NCBI RefSeq assembly: GCF_040545875.1
Contig: NZ_JBEPMR010000001.1
Length of the DNA stretch: 64,000 nucleotides
Origin: Faecalicatena_A orotica
Lineage (GTDB): Bacteria > Bacillota > Clostridia > Lachnospirales > Lachnospiraceae
Strand: one strand, 5' to 3'
Position 1 is the first letter of the stretch, and every line of letters starts with the position of its first letter. Below the pieces are notes generated by a model. That model was not told the DNA's origin, made no database searches, and was given only the letters and a program-made list of their open reading frames with translations. A program made the position numbers and the translations under genes. Shown one piece after another: positions 16,526 to 24,932 of the stretch.

Positions 16526-17734
16526 TTAGTCAGCCAGACCAAATCCGTCATGTACTGCAATCATGGCTCTTTCTACATCTTTTTCATCGATCAGTACTGT
16601 AATACGTACTTCCGAGGTCGCAATCATATTGATATTCACACCCGCATTAAACAAGGCCTCAAACATTTTTGCAGCAACACCCGGATTGCTCATCATGCCT
16701 GCACCTACGATAGAAATTTTAGCGACTGTATCCTGATGCGTTATTTCCTTAATCGTCAGTGCCTCTTTGTTTTCCTCCAGAATCTCCATCGCATGTTTCA
16801 GGTCATCCTGGGCAACCGTAAATGAGATATCCTTCGTTCCTTCACGTCCGACAGACTGCAGGATAATATCCACATTGATTCCTTTTTTTGCCAGTGTATT
16901 GAATATTTTAAATGCAACGCCCGGTTTGTCATCCACACCGATCACAGAAACTCTGGATGTGTTTTTATCAGATGCAACCCCGCTGATCAACATTTTTTCC
17001 AATTTAACTACCTCCTTGACTACCGTTCCTTCTTCTCTGTTCAGGCTGGAGCGTACTACCAGCTGTACCCCGTATTTCTTTGCCATCTCCACGGAGCGGT
17101 TGTGCAGGACCCTCGCCCCCAGTGACGCAAGTTCCAGCATTTCGTCATAGCTGATGGCATCCAGTTTTCTCGCATTTGGTACGATTCTCGGATCGGCCGT
17201 ATATACGCCGTCCACATCCGTATATATTTCACAGGCGTCCGCATGAAGTGCCGCGGCAATTGCCACGGCCGTCGTGTCGGAGCCGCCCCTGCCCAGAGTC
17301 GCATAATCATCATATTTATTGATTCCCTGAAATCCGGTAACAATAACAATCTTTTTGTAGTCCAGTTCATGGCGGATACGCTCCGCATCCACCCGCTTAA
17401 AACGGGCGTTGCCATATGTGGATGTACAGTGCATTGCAACCTGAAAGGCATTCAGGGATACTGCGGGTACTCCCATCGAATTAATCGCCATTGCCATGAG
17501 TGATACGGAAACCTGTTCTCCGGTTGTGAGGAGCATATCCATCTCCCGTTTGGACGGTTCCGGCGTAATCATCTTCGCCTTCTCGATCAGTTCATCTGTT
17601 GTATCGCCCATTGCCGACAATACTACGATGATGTCATTTCCCTTTCTATAATCCTCAATGCAGCGTTCTGCCACCCGGAAAATACATTCCTTGTCAGCAA
17701 CTGAACTGCCCCCAAATTTCTTAACTATCAGCAT
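16526..17734 (-). CDS. lysC: Aspartate kinase
   Basis: 402 residues. It phosphorylates L-aspartate, the committed step to lysine, methionine and threonine. Seen: the amino-acid-kinase opening KFGGSS at 6-11, the ATP/aspartate region TLGRGGSDTTAVAIA, and a C-terminal pair of ACT domains (from about 265, including GVAFKIFNTLAKKGINVD and NPGVAAKMFEALFNAGVNI), so it should be feedback-inhibited. AGGAGGATAAC precedes the ATG. It is last in prfB-hom-apgM-lysC and followed by a terminator. There is no lysine riboswitch in front of it; any transcriptional control must act on the upstream promoter. Confidence 0.96.
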   Translation of the reverse strand: MLIVKKFGGSSVADKECIFRVAERCIEDYRKGNDIIVVLSAMGDTTDELIEKAKMITPEPSKREMDMLLTTGEQVSVSLMAMAINSMGVPAVSLNAFQVAMHCTSTYGNARFKRVDAERIRHELDYKKIVIVTGFQGINKYDDYATLGRGGSDTTAVAIAAALHADACEIYTDVDGVYTADPRIVPNARKLDAISYDEMLELASLGARVLHNRSVEMAKKYGVQLVVRSSLNREEGTVVKEVVKLEKMLISGVASDKNTSRVSVIGVDDKPGVAFKIFNTLAKKGINVDIILQSVGREGTKDISFTVAQDDLKHAMEILEENKEALTIKEITHQDTVAKISIVGAGMMSNPGVAAKMFEALFNAGVNINMIATSEVRITVLIDEKDVERAMIAVHDGFGLAD

Positions 17735-17779
17735 GTTATCCTCCTAGTTCCTATGTCTTCCAAGCTCAATGAAGATGTA

Positions 17780-18985
17780 TTACCTTTTTTCAAAGAGATG
17801 GTCAATGAGCGTATATCCTTCGTCCTCACGGATTCCGGTTTCGGAAGCCTCTGCTTCATTATATGCATCTGCCGTATGTTCCGCCTTTCTGCTGTCATAA
17901 AGCATATAAGGCACCGGATCTGATGTATGGGTCCGCACCCTGATTGGCGTCGGGTGGTCCGGCAGGACGAGCATACGGAAGTCTTCTCCCGCATCTTCCA
18001 GCATACCGGCGGCCGGCCCTATGATATCATGATCTATCTTTTCAATGGAAAGAATCTTATTAGCCAGATTTCCCTGGTGACCCATCTCATCTGGTGCTTC
18101 TATATGAATATATGCAAAATCATAACCGTCCTGAATCAGCGCATCAGCCGCTGCCTTCGCCTTTCCTGCATAATTTGTGTTAAGGCCGCCATTGGCCCCT
18201 TCCACAGAAATATTGTGCATAGATGCCCCGACTGCGATGCCTTTCAGAAGGTCTACTGCCGATATCATAACACCCTTCTTCCCGTTTTTTTCCTCAAAAG
18301 AACGGAGCATCGGTCTTGTTCCGGCCCCCCAGAACCATGCGGAATTTGCCGGATTCAGCCCTTTTCGTTTTCTTTCCAGATTCAGCGGGTGGACGGAGAG
18401 AATCTCATAGCTTTTCTCCATCATTTCCCTCAGGACCTGATCCTGGGGCAGATAGTCCCCGATTCTCCTTGTCAGAATATCATGGGGCGGCGTCAGTTCC
18501 ACTACCTGGCCATTTTTCCAGATGAGGAGATGCCGGTAGCTCGTTCCTGCATAGAATTCGTATCCTTCTCTTTTCAGGCCTTCCTTGAGCGCCTCAACAA
18601 GCACGGCTGCATCTTCCGTGCTGATTTCTCCTGAACTATGGTCAACAATCACTCTGTCCTCATAACGCTCCTGCTCTTCTGTCAGGGTCACGATATTACA
18701 GCGGAAAGAAACATCCGTCTGTTCCATATCCACACCGATGCTCAATGCCTCCAATGGAGACCTTCCGGTATAATATTCACGCGGATTGTATCCGATGACA
18801 GACAAATTCGCCGTGTCGCTTCCCGGAGACATTCCCTCAGGCACGGTCCGGACCATGCCGATCTCGGACAAAGGCGCCAGTCTGTCCAGATTAGGTGTTG
18901 CAGCTGTTTCAAGCGGAGTCTTTCCGCCCAGTTCTTCCATCGGCTCATCTGCCATGCCGTCACACAATACGATTACATATTTCAT
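17780..18985 (-). CDS. ApgM-type phosphoglycerate mutase-like protein, candidate homoserine kinase substitute
   Basis: 401 residues from the ATG at 18985 (MKYVIVLCDGMADEP); a TTG four codons upstream is possible but too near the AAGAAGG. Alkaline-phosphatase superfamily, archaeal-type cofactor-independent phosphoglycerate mutase family (COG3635): metal-binding CDGMAD, nucleophile region GSDTANLSVIGYNP, and the metal ligands in IHIEAPDEMGHQGN and HTSDPVPYML. It sits between homoserine dehydrogenase and aspartate kinase. Family members in such threonine clusters have been proposed from gene context as non-homologous homoserine kinases. Mutase activity in glycolysis remains possible. Family sure; role inferred from neighbours. 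Confidence 0.85.
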   Translation of the reverse strand: MKYVIVLCDGMADEPMEELGGKTPLETAATPNLDRLAPLSEIGMVRTVPEGMSPGSDTANLSVIGYNPREYYTGRSPLEALSIGVDMEQTDVSFRCNIVTLTEEQERYEDRVIVDHSSGEISTEDAAVLVEALKEGLKREGYEFYAGTSYRHLLIWKNGQVVELTPPHDILTRRIGDYLPQDQVLREMMEKSYEILSVHPLNLERKRKGLNPANSAWFWGAGTRPMLRSFEEKNGKKGVMISAVDLLKGIAVGASMHNISVEGANGGLNTNYAGKAKAAADALIQDGYDFAYIHIEAPDEMGHQGNLANKILSIEKIDHDIIGPAAGMLEDAGEDFRMLVLPDHPTPIRVRTHTSDPVPYMLYDSRKAEHTADAYNEAEASETGIREDEGYTLIDHLFEKR

Positions 18986-19006
18986 GTCTTTATTCAACCT
19001 TCTTTT

Positions 19007-20224
19007 TTAGCCCTCTACGCGTATCATATGCAGAATACTCGGAAACTCTCCCGCATTTCTTTCATAAGTACCTTCTGTCATCGTCTCAGTCAGGAAGCCG
19101 AATTCACCTTCCAGCCCTTCTGCCTTTACGATTTCTATAGGTCCGAATTTACTTTCCAGATGTGCCTTCATCGCATCGGCATCACCCTTTATTCTTACGA
19201 AATAACGCTTGCTTGTATCTGCGATCGGCTGCAGTTTTAACTTGTCACTCTTCCACATAGTCATGATATTGCGGTTCAGGTGCTTTGCCTCGTCTACCAC
19301 ATCCGCAACGACTGCACTGGCTGTCGGCAGTTTTCCTGCCCCACTTCCGTAAAACATGGCATCCCCCAGTACATTCCCATGTACGAAGATTGCGTTGAAT
19401 ACATCATTTACATTGTAAAGAGGATGTTCTTTCTGGAGCATATACGGCGCAACAATTGCATGAAGATTATCCCCGTCACGTTTGCTGGAGGCTAAAAGTT
19501 TAATCGTCATGCCGAGTGATTTGGCATACATCATATCTTCTTTCGTAATCTTTGTGATACCTTCTGTATAAATGTCCTCGAAATCAACCTGCTGCCCCGA
19601 GATCAGGGAGGATAGGATCGCAATCTTCCTGCATGCGTCAAATCCTTCCACATCCGCCTCCGGATTGCGCTCCGCATACCCTTTGTCCTGTGCCTCTTTG
19701 AGCACCTCATCATAATCGGCGCCTTCATAGAACATCTTACTAAGCATATAGTTGGTCGTTCCATTTAAAATTCCTGTGATTTCCTCGATCTCATCTGCTG
19801 TCATGGAAGAATTCAGAGGCCTGATAATCGGTATCCCGCCTCCCACACTTGCTTCAAACAGGAAATTGATATTATTGTCTCTTGCGATGGACAAAAGCTC
19901 TGCCCCGTGTTTTGCCACGAGGGCCTTGTTGGATGTAGCCACACTCTTTCCAGCCTGAAGGCAGCGCTTCACAAATGTGTATGCAGGCTCGATGCCCCCC
20001 ATGACTTCCACGACGATCTGCACGTCCGGGTCATTTACGATTGTATCAAAATCATGGACCAGCTTCTCCTGGATTGGGTCTCCCGGGAACTCTCTCAAAT
20101 CCAATACATATTTAATATTTAATTCGTCCCCGATTCTCTGGTTGATGCGCTCACCGTTCGTATTAATAACCTCAACGACTCCCGAACCAACTGTACCGTA
20201 TCCCATAACCGCTATATTTACCAT
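19007..20224 (-). CDS. hom: Homoserine dehydrogenase
   Basis: 405 residues from the ATG at 20224, preceded by AAAGGAGGAAGAC. It reduces aspartate semialdehyde to homoserine with NAD(P)H. Seen: N-terminal nucleotide-binding GYGTVGSGV at 7-15, catalytic region with SNKALVAKHG and GGGIPIIRPL, the family signature around GILNGTTNYML, and a C-terminal ACT domain (from about 320, with KRYFVRIKGDADAMKAHLE) for threonine feedback. Its first seven bases overlap the end of prfB, so it is translationally coupled. It heads the homoserine branch of this unit. Confidence 0.96.
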   Translation of the reverse strand: MVNIAVMGYGTVGSGVVEVINTNGERINQRIGDELNIKYVLDLREFPGDPIQEKLVHDFDTIVNDPDVQIVVEVMGGIEPAYTFVKRCLQAGKSVATSNKALVAKHGAELLSIARDNNINFLFEASVGGGIPIIRPLNSSMTADEIEEITGILNGTTNYMLSKMFYEGADYDEVLKEAQDKGYAERNPEADVEGFDACRKIAILSSLISGQQVDFEDIYTEGITKITKEDMMYAKSLGMTIKLLASSKRDGDNLHAIVAPYMLQKEHPLYNVNDVFNAIFVHGNVLGDAMFYGSGAGKLPTASAVVADVVDEAKHLNRNIMTMWKSDKLKLQPIADTSKRYFVRIKGDADAMKAHLESKFGPIEIVKAEGLEGEFGFLTETMTEGTYERNAGEFPSILHMIRVEG

Positions 20225-21349
20225 GTCTTCCTCCTTTTCCCTCCTGAACACTCACTCAGATATGCATTGATAAACGGGTCTATATTCCCGTCAAGCACAC
20301 CGCTTACATTGCTGATTTCTGTATTTGTACGGTGGTCTTTTACCAGCGTATACGGCTGCATAACATAGGACCTGATCTGGCTCCCGAAGCCAATCTCCTT
20401 CATCTCACCGCGGATATCAGAAACCTTTTCCGCCTGCTCCTGCTCTTTTAAAAGATACAGCTTTGCCTTTAACATCTGCATTGCCTTATCCTTGTTCATG
20501 TGCTGGGAGCGCTCGTTCTGGCACTGTACTACAATCCCGGTCGGCAGATGTGTAATCCTGACGGCAGATGATGTCTTATTGACATGCTGTCCGCCCGCAC
20601 CGCCGGAACGGTATGTGTCAATCCGCAGATCCTCGTCATTGATCTCGATATCAATCTCATCCTCTATATCCGGAATCACATCACAGGACGCAAACGACGT
20701 CTGGCGCTTTCCGGCCGCATTAAACGGGGAAATTCGTACCAGACGGTGCACACCCTTCTCAGAGCGCAGATACCCATATGCATTCTCTCCCTCTACCTCA
20801 AAGGTTACGCCTTTGATGCCTGCCACGTCACCGTCCAGATAGTCAAGTACTTCAAGAGAAAATCCCTTTTTCTCGGCCCACCTGCTGTACATCCGATACA
20901 GCATGCCTGCCCAGTCACATGACTCCGTCCCGCCTGCCCCGGCATGAAGCGTCACAATTGCACTGCTTTTATCATACTCACCGGTAAGAAGTGTCTGGAT
21001 ACGCAGCTCCTCGAACTCTTCTTCAAACTGCCCGAGTTCCTCCTCGATCCCTTTCACGGTCTCATTGTCCGCATCCTCTTCACTCATCTCGATGAGCAGC
21101 CCAAGATCCTCATAATCCGCATACAGCTTTTCTATCTGTTTGACTGAATCCTGAAGCCCCTTTAAATGCTTCATTGTATGGCTTGATTTCTCAGGGTTAT
21201 CCCAGAATCCAGGTTCTTCAATCTTTCGTTCCAGTTCTTCGATCCGCTCTTTCTTTGACGCTAAGTCAAAGTGAATCCCTCAAATCTTTCAGCGGTTCTT
21301 CATAAGCACTCAGTCTTGTTTTCAGTTCGTCTAACAAAACCACCTTCAT
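20218..21349 (-). CDS. prfB: Peptide chain release factor 2, with programmed +1 frameshift
   Basis: Two frames joined at an in-frame TGA. Codons 1-27 run from the ATG at 21349 to CTT at 21271-21269; then TGA, and the rest is read in the +1 frame from GAC at 21267 to the TAA at 20218, giving 376 residues. RF2 ends translation at UGA and UAA. Visible marks: the SPF stop-reading tripeptide (VRISPFNAAGK) and the GGQ catalytic motif (GGAGGQHVNKT). The start is uncertain: GAGG is only two bases from the ATG, while an in-frame GTG at 21343 has better spacing. It lies downstream of secA, the usual pairing, and overlaps hom by 7 bp. Confidence 0.95.
21265..21280 (-). promoter_or_regulatory. RF2 autoregulatory frameshift site
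   Basis: Minus strand reads AGG GAT TCA CTT TGA C. It has the slippery CTT, the UGA stop and following C, and an upstream AGGGA acting as internal Shine-Dalgarno. Low RF2 lets ribosomes shift +1 and make RF2. Confidence 0.95.
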
Positions 21350-21369
21350 CACCTCTTTCTTACTTAAAT

Positions 21370-21393
21370 GAGAATCTGTAAACACAGATTCTC
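21370..21393 (-). other. 10-bp hairpin between secA and prfB
   Basis: GAGAATCTGT and ACAGATTCTC form a perfect stem around AAAC, ending 20 bases before the prfB start. There is no following T-run, so it is more likely an RNA-processing or partial attenuation element than a full terminator. Confidence 0.5.
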
Positions 21394-21426
21394 TTATATT
21401 AACTGATTCATAAATTGACTTTCTTA

Positions 21427-23997
21427 TTACCTTCGTCCGCAGCACTGTTTGTACTTTTTACCGCTTCCGCACGGGCATGGGTCATTCGGGTAAATCTTCT
21501 TCTCTTCCCTCTTCTTCGGGGCACGTACAGCGCTTTCGTCCTTGTTCGTGCCTGTTGCCTTGGCAACCTGTTCTCTCTCAACCTTCTGCTCGACACGGAT
21601 GTGGAACAGGGTACGGATCGTTGTCTCGGCGATGGAATTCGTCATCTCACCGAACATATCATATCCCATCATCTTATACTCTACAAGGGGGTCCCTCTGC
21701 CCGTAAGCCTGGAGTCCAATTCCCTGACGGAGCTGGTCCATATCATCAATATGGTCCATCCACCTTCCGTCAATAACTTTCAGAAGAACCACACGCTCGA
21801 TCTCACGCAGATGCTCTGCCTCCGGGAATTCTGCCTCTTTTGCCTCGTAAGCTTTGACAGCTCTTTCCTTCAGAAGGTGCTTCAATTCCTTCTGCTGCAT
21901 CTCGTGGGCTTCCTCTGCTGAAGGCAGCTGAAGCTGCGGGATCACATCGTGGAGCACAACATCAAGTTCTTTCAAATCCCATTCTTCCGGATCTACATCG
22001 GGCGAGATAAAACGGTCAACAGAATTCTCAACATATTCCGTGATCATATTATAGATTGTATCCCGCATGCTTTCCCCATCCAGTACACGGCGTCTCTCAC
22101 TGTAAATGATCTCACGCTGCTCGTTCATAACCTGGTCATATTCCAACAGGTTTTTACGGATACCAAAGTTGTTATTCTCTATCTTCTTCTGTGCCTTTTC
22201 GATAGCACTGGAAAGCATCTTATGTTCGATCTGCTCCCCTTCTTCCACGCCGAGGGTGCTGAACACACTCATCAGCTTCTCCGAACCAAACAGGCGCATG
22301 AGGTCGTCCTGCAGGGAAATATAGAAACGGGATTCTCCCGGGTCTCCCTGACGTCCGGAACGTCCGCGCAGCTGGTTGTCAATACGTCTGGACTCATGGC
22401 GTTCCGTTCCGATGATCTTCAGTCCACCCGCTTCCCTCGCTTTGTCGTCCAGCTTAATATCGGTACCACGGCCTGCCATGTTTGTCGCAATGGTCACCGC
22501 ACCGTGTACACCGGCATCTGCCACGATCTCGGCCTCGAGTTCATGGTATTTGGCGTTCAGGACTTTATGCTGGATGCCTTCTTTTTTCAGCATCTTGCTG
22601 AGCAGTTCCGAAATCTCAATTGTAATTGTACCGACCAGTACCGGCTGTCCTGTCGCATGTGCTTTTTTCACTTCTTCGACAACTGCCTTGAATTTCTCTT
22701 TCTCCGTACTATAAACGGCATCTTCCAGATCCACTCTCTGAACAGGTTCGTTGGTCGGGATTTCGATAACATCCATCCCGTAAATATCACGGAACTCCTT
22801 CTCCTCTGTGAGGGCCGTACCTGTCATACCGCTCTTCTTTTCATACTTATTAAACAGGTTCTGGAATGTAATAGTTGCAAGGGTCTTGCTCTCTCTTCTT
22901 ACCTTCACATGTTCCTTTGCCTCAATTGCCTGATGCAGTCCGTCTGAGTAACGGCGTCCCGGCATAATACGCCCGGTAAACTCATCAACAATCATAACCT
23001 CGCCCTCAGGTGTCACAACATAGTCCTGATCACGGAACATCAGGTTATGTGCACGCAGTGCAAGGATGATGTTATGCTGGATCTCAAGGTTGTCCGGGTC
23101 TGCCAGGTTCTCAATGTGGAAGAAATTCTCTACCTTCTTCACACCGTCTTCTGTCAGGTTCACGGCTTTTTCTTTTTCATTAACAATGAAATCCCCAGTC
23201 TCTTCGATGTCCTCTCCCATGATGGCATTCATCTTGGAAAATTCACCGCTTGCCTCACCACGTTCAAGCTGGCGTGCCAGAATATCGCATGCCTCATACA
23301 GTTTGGTAGACTTGCTGCTCTGGCCCGATATAATCAGAGGTGTTCTGGCCTCATCAATCAGAACCGAGTCGACCTCATCGATGATGGCAAAATGAAGGCC
23401 GCGCTGAACGAGCTGTTCCTTATAAATAACCATGTTATCACGCAGATAGTCGAAACCAAGTTCATTATTCGTTACGTAAGTGATATCGCAGTTGTATGCC
23501 GCACGGCGCTCATCATTATCCATAGAATTCAGGACAACTCCCACCGTCAGTCCAAGGAATTCATGAACCTTTCCCATCCATTCAGCATCACGTTTTGCAA
23601 GATAGTCATTGACTGTTACGATATGCACGCCTTTCCCGACCAGGGCGTTCAGATATGCAGGAAGCGTTGAAACCAGTGTCTTACCTTCACCGGTCTTCAT
23701 CTCAGAAATACGCCCCTGATGCAGAATGATACCGCCGATAAGCTGTACGCGGTAATGACGCATTCCGAGGCTTCTCTTTGCAGCTTCTCTTACAACCGCA
23801 TAAGCCTCCGGGAGGATATCATCAGTTGTCTCCCCATCTTCAAGACGTTTCTTGAATTCTCTGGTCTTATCTTTTAATTCTGCATCGGACAGTGCCTCCA
23901 TCTCTGGCTCTAATGACTCTATCCGGTCCACAATCGGGTAAACACGCTTTAATTCATTTTCGCTGTGTGTTCCGAAAATTTTCTCTATTAAGCTCAT
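21427..23997 (-). CDS. secA: Protein translocase ATPase SecA
   Basis: 856 residues, the motor of the Sec export pathway. Seen: helicase-type motifs GEGKTLVSTLPAYLNAL and IIDEVDSVLIDEARTPLI, the second nucleotide domain with TNMAGRGTDIKL, the preprotein cross-linking domain between, and a C-terminal zinc-binding tail PCPCGSGKKYKQCC used for SecB or lipid binding. Good -35/-10 elements lie 42-70 bp upstream. It is first gene of the secA-prfB unit. AAGGAG lies 13 bases before the ATG, slightly far. It works with SecYEG at the membrane. Confidence 0.98.
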   Translation of the reverse strand: MSLIEKIFGTHSENELKRVYPIVDRIESLEPEMEALSDAELKDKTREFKKRLEDGETTDDILPEAYAVVREAAKRSLGMRHYRVQLIGGIILHQGRISEMKTGEGKTLVSTLPAYLNALVGKGVHIVTVNDYLAKRDAEWMGKVHEFLGLTVGVVLNSMDNDERRAAYNCDITYVTNNELGFDYLRDNMVIYKEQLVQRGLHFAIIDEVDSVLIDEARTPLIISGQSSKSTKLYEACDILARQLERGEASGEFSKMNAIMGEDIEETGDFIVNEKEKAVNLTEDGVKKVENFFHIENLADPDNLEIQHNIILALRAHNLMFRDQDYVVTPEGEVMIVDEFTGRIMPGRRYSDGLHQAIEAKEHVKVRRESKTLATITFQNLFNKYEKKSGMTGTALTEEKEFRDIYGMDVIEIPTNEPVQRVDLEDAVYSTEKEKFKAVVEEVKKAHATGQPVLVGTITIEISELLSKMLKKEGIQHKVLNAKYHELEAEIVADAGVHGAVTIATNMAGRGTDIKLDDKAREAGGLKIIGTERHESRRIDNQLRGRSGRQGDPGESRFYISLQDDLMRLFGSEKLMSVFSTLGVEEGEQIEHKMLSSAIEKAQKKIENNNFGIRKNLLEYDQVMNEQREIIYSERRRVLDGESMRDTIYNMITEYVENSVDRFISPDVDPEEWDLKELDVVLHDVIPQLQLPSAEEAHEMQQKELKHLLKERAVKAYEAKEAEFPEAEHLREIERVVLLKVIDGRWMDHIDDMDQLRQGIGLQAYGQRDPLVEYKMMGYDMFGEMTNSIAETTIRTLFHIRVEQKVEREQVAKATGTNKDESAVRAPKKREEKKIYPNDPCPCGSGKKYKQCCGRR

Positions 23998-24038
23998 AAT
24001 CCGTAATTTACTCCTTGTCTAAATTTACTCTAAGCTTC

Positions 24039-24067
24039 ATTCTAACACTATCTTCCAGTGAATTCAA
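24039..24067 (-). promoter_or_regulatory. Promoter of secA
   Basis: Minus-strand TTGAAT, 17-bp spacer, TAGAAT, with an upstream TG making an extended -10. It is well placed before secA. Confidence 0.7.
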
Positions 24068-24103
24068 CAAATTAATGATTTGTTCAATTTGTTCATAACT
24101 TAT

Positions 24104-24871
24104 TCATACCTTTACCAGTGTATCGTACGGAATCTTTCCGCCGAACAGGTCCAGCGCGCTTCCGATCGTAAAATCAAGTTTTCCCCCGCATGCTGAGCGG
24201 AATTGCCCAAGATCCTCCATACTGCCGATGCCCCCTGCGTAGGTAACCGGTATTTTCGCCCATTCTCCAAGCATACGTACGAGATTCATCTCGACCCCCG
24301 ATGATTTTCCCTCCACATCGACGCCGTGTACAAGAAACTCATCACAGTATTCAGACAGTTCTTCCAGAACCTCAGGCGTCAGGCACACATCCGTGAATGT
24401 CTGCCAGCGGTTTGTCACTATATAATAGGAAGTATCTTTCCTGCGGCAGCTTACATCCAGAACAACATGTTCCTTTCCCACTGCCGATACCAGTTTTTTC
24501 AGATTCTCCCTGTGGAACTGCCCGTCCTGGAATACATAAGATGTCACGATCACATGGCTGGCACCGGCGCGGAGATACTCCGCCGCATTCTCAGCCGTAA
24601 TCCCCCCGCCGATCTGCATCCCTCCCGGATACGCTTCCAACGCACTAAGCGCCTGTTTCTTCGTCGCCTCGTAATACTCGGAAGACGCAGGATTCAGCAG
24701 AATAATATGTCCGCCTTTCAGTCCGTCCTTCTCATAAAGCTTTGCATACCATGCCGCATCCAGCTCAGAAGCAAAATTCGTCACGGCCCGGTCCCCCTGG
24801 TCCTTCAGGCTGCCCCCTACAATCTGTTTTACTTTCCCATTATGAATGTCAATACAAGGTCTGAATTTCAT
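24104..24871 (-). CDS. hisA: Eukaryotic-type phosphoribosylformimino-AICAR ribotide isomerase (HisA/HIS6-like)
   Basis: 255 residues. It performs the Amadori isomerisation in histidine synthesis. It is not the ordinary bacterial HisA: the opening KFRPCIDIHNGKVKQIVGG, then YAKLYEKDGLKGGHIILL, LDVSCRRKDTSYYIVTNRWQ, and the ending SALDLFGGKIPYD match the yeast HIS6 pattern as I know it. The two catalytic aspartates are Asp8 and Asp139, and phosphate-binding GGG and AGGIGS turns are present. AAAGGA precedes the ATG. It stands alone, away from any other histidine gene, downstream of a strong palindrome. Function is likely; the odd lineage is the point of interest. Confidence 0.88.
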   Translation of the reverse strand: MKFRPCIDIHNGKVKQIVGGSLKDQGDRAVTNFASELDAAWYAKLYEKDGLKGGHIILLNPASSEYYEATKKQALSALEAYPGGMQIGGGITAENAAEYLRAGASHVIVTSYVFQDGQFHRENLKKLVSAVGKEHVVLDVSCRRKDTSYYIVTNRWQTFTDVCLTPEVLEELSEYCDEFLVHGVDVEGKSSGVEMNLVRMLGEWAKIPVTYAGGIGSMEDLGQFRSACGGKLDFTIGSALDLFGGKIPYDTLVKV

Positions 24872-24888
24872 AACAATCCTTTCATTTC

Positions 24889-24913
24889 TTCAAAGGGGTC
24901 AGACCCCTTTGAA
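24889..24913. repeat. Perfect 12-bp-arm palindrome containing GGGGTCAGACCCC
   Basis: TTCAAAGGGGTC-A-GACCCCTTTGAA lies between the CoA ligase and hisA, 17 bases before the hisA start. There is no T-run, so it is not a normal terminator. Palindromes with this core occur as dispersed repeats in various bacteria; only one copy was noticed in this window. Confidence 0.55.
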
Positions 24914-24932
24914 GCCGCTTGTTAAGTATTTA

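Noticed and set aside
16526..17734. Lysine riboswitch for lysC
   Set aside because: Only 45 bp separate lysC from the upstream gene, too little for the aptamer, and none was seen before secA or dapA.
21266..21268. prfB as a pseudogene broken by an in-frame stop
   Set aside because: The TGA is in the canonical RF2 recoding context CTT TGA C with an upstream AGGGA.
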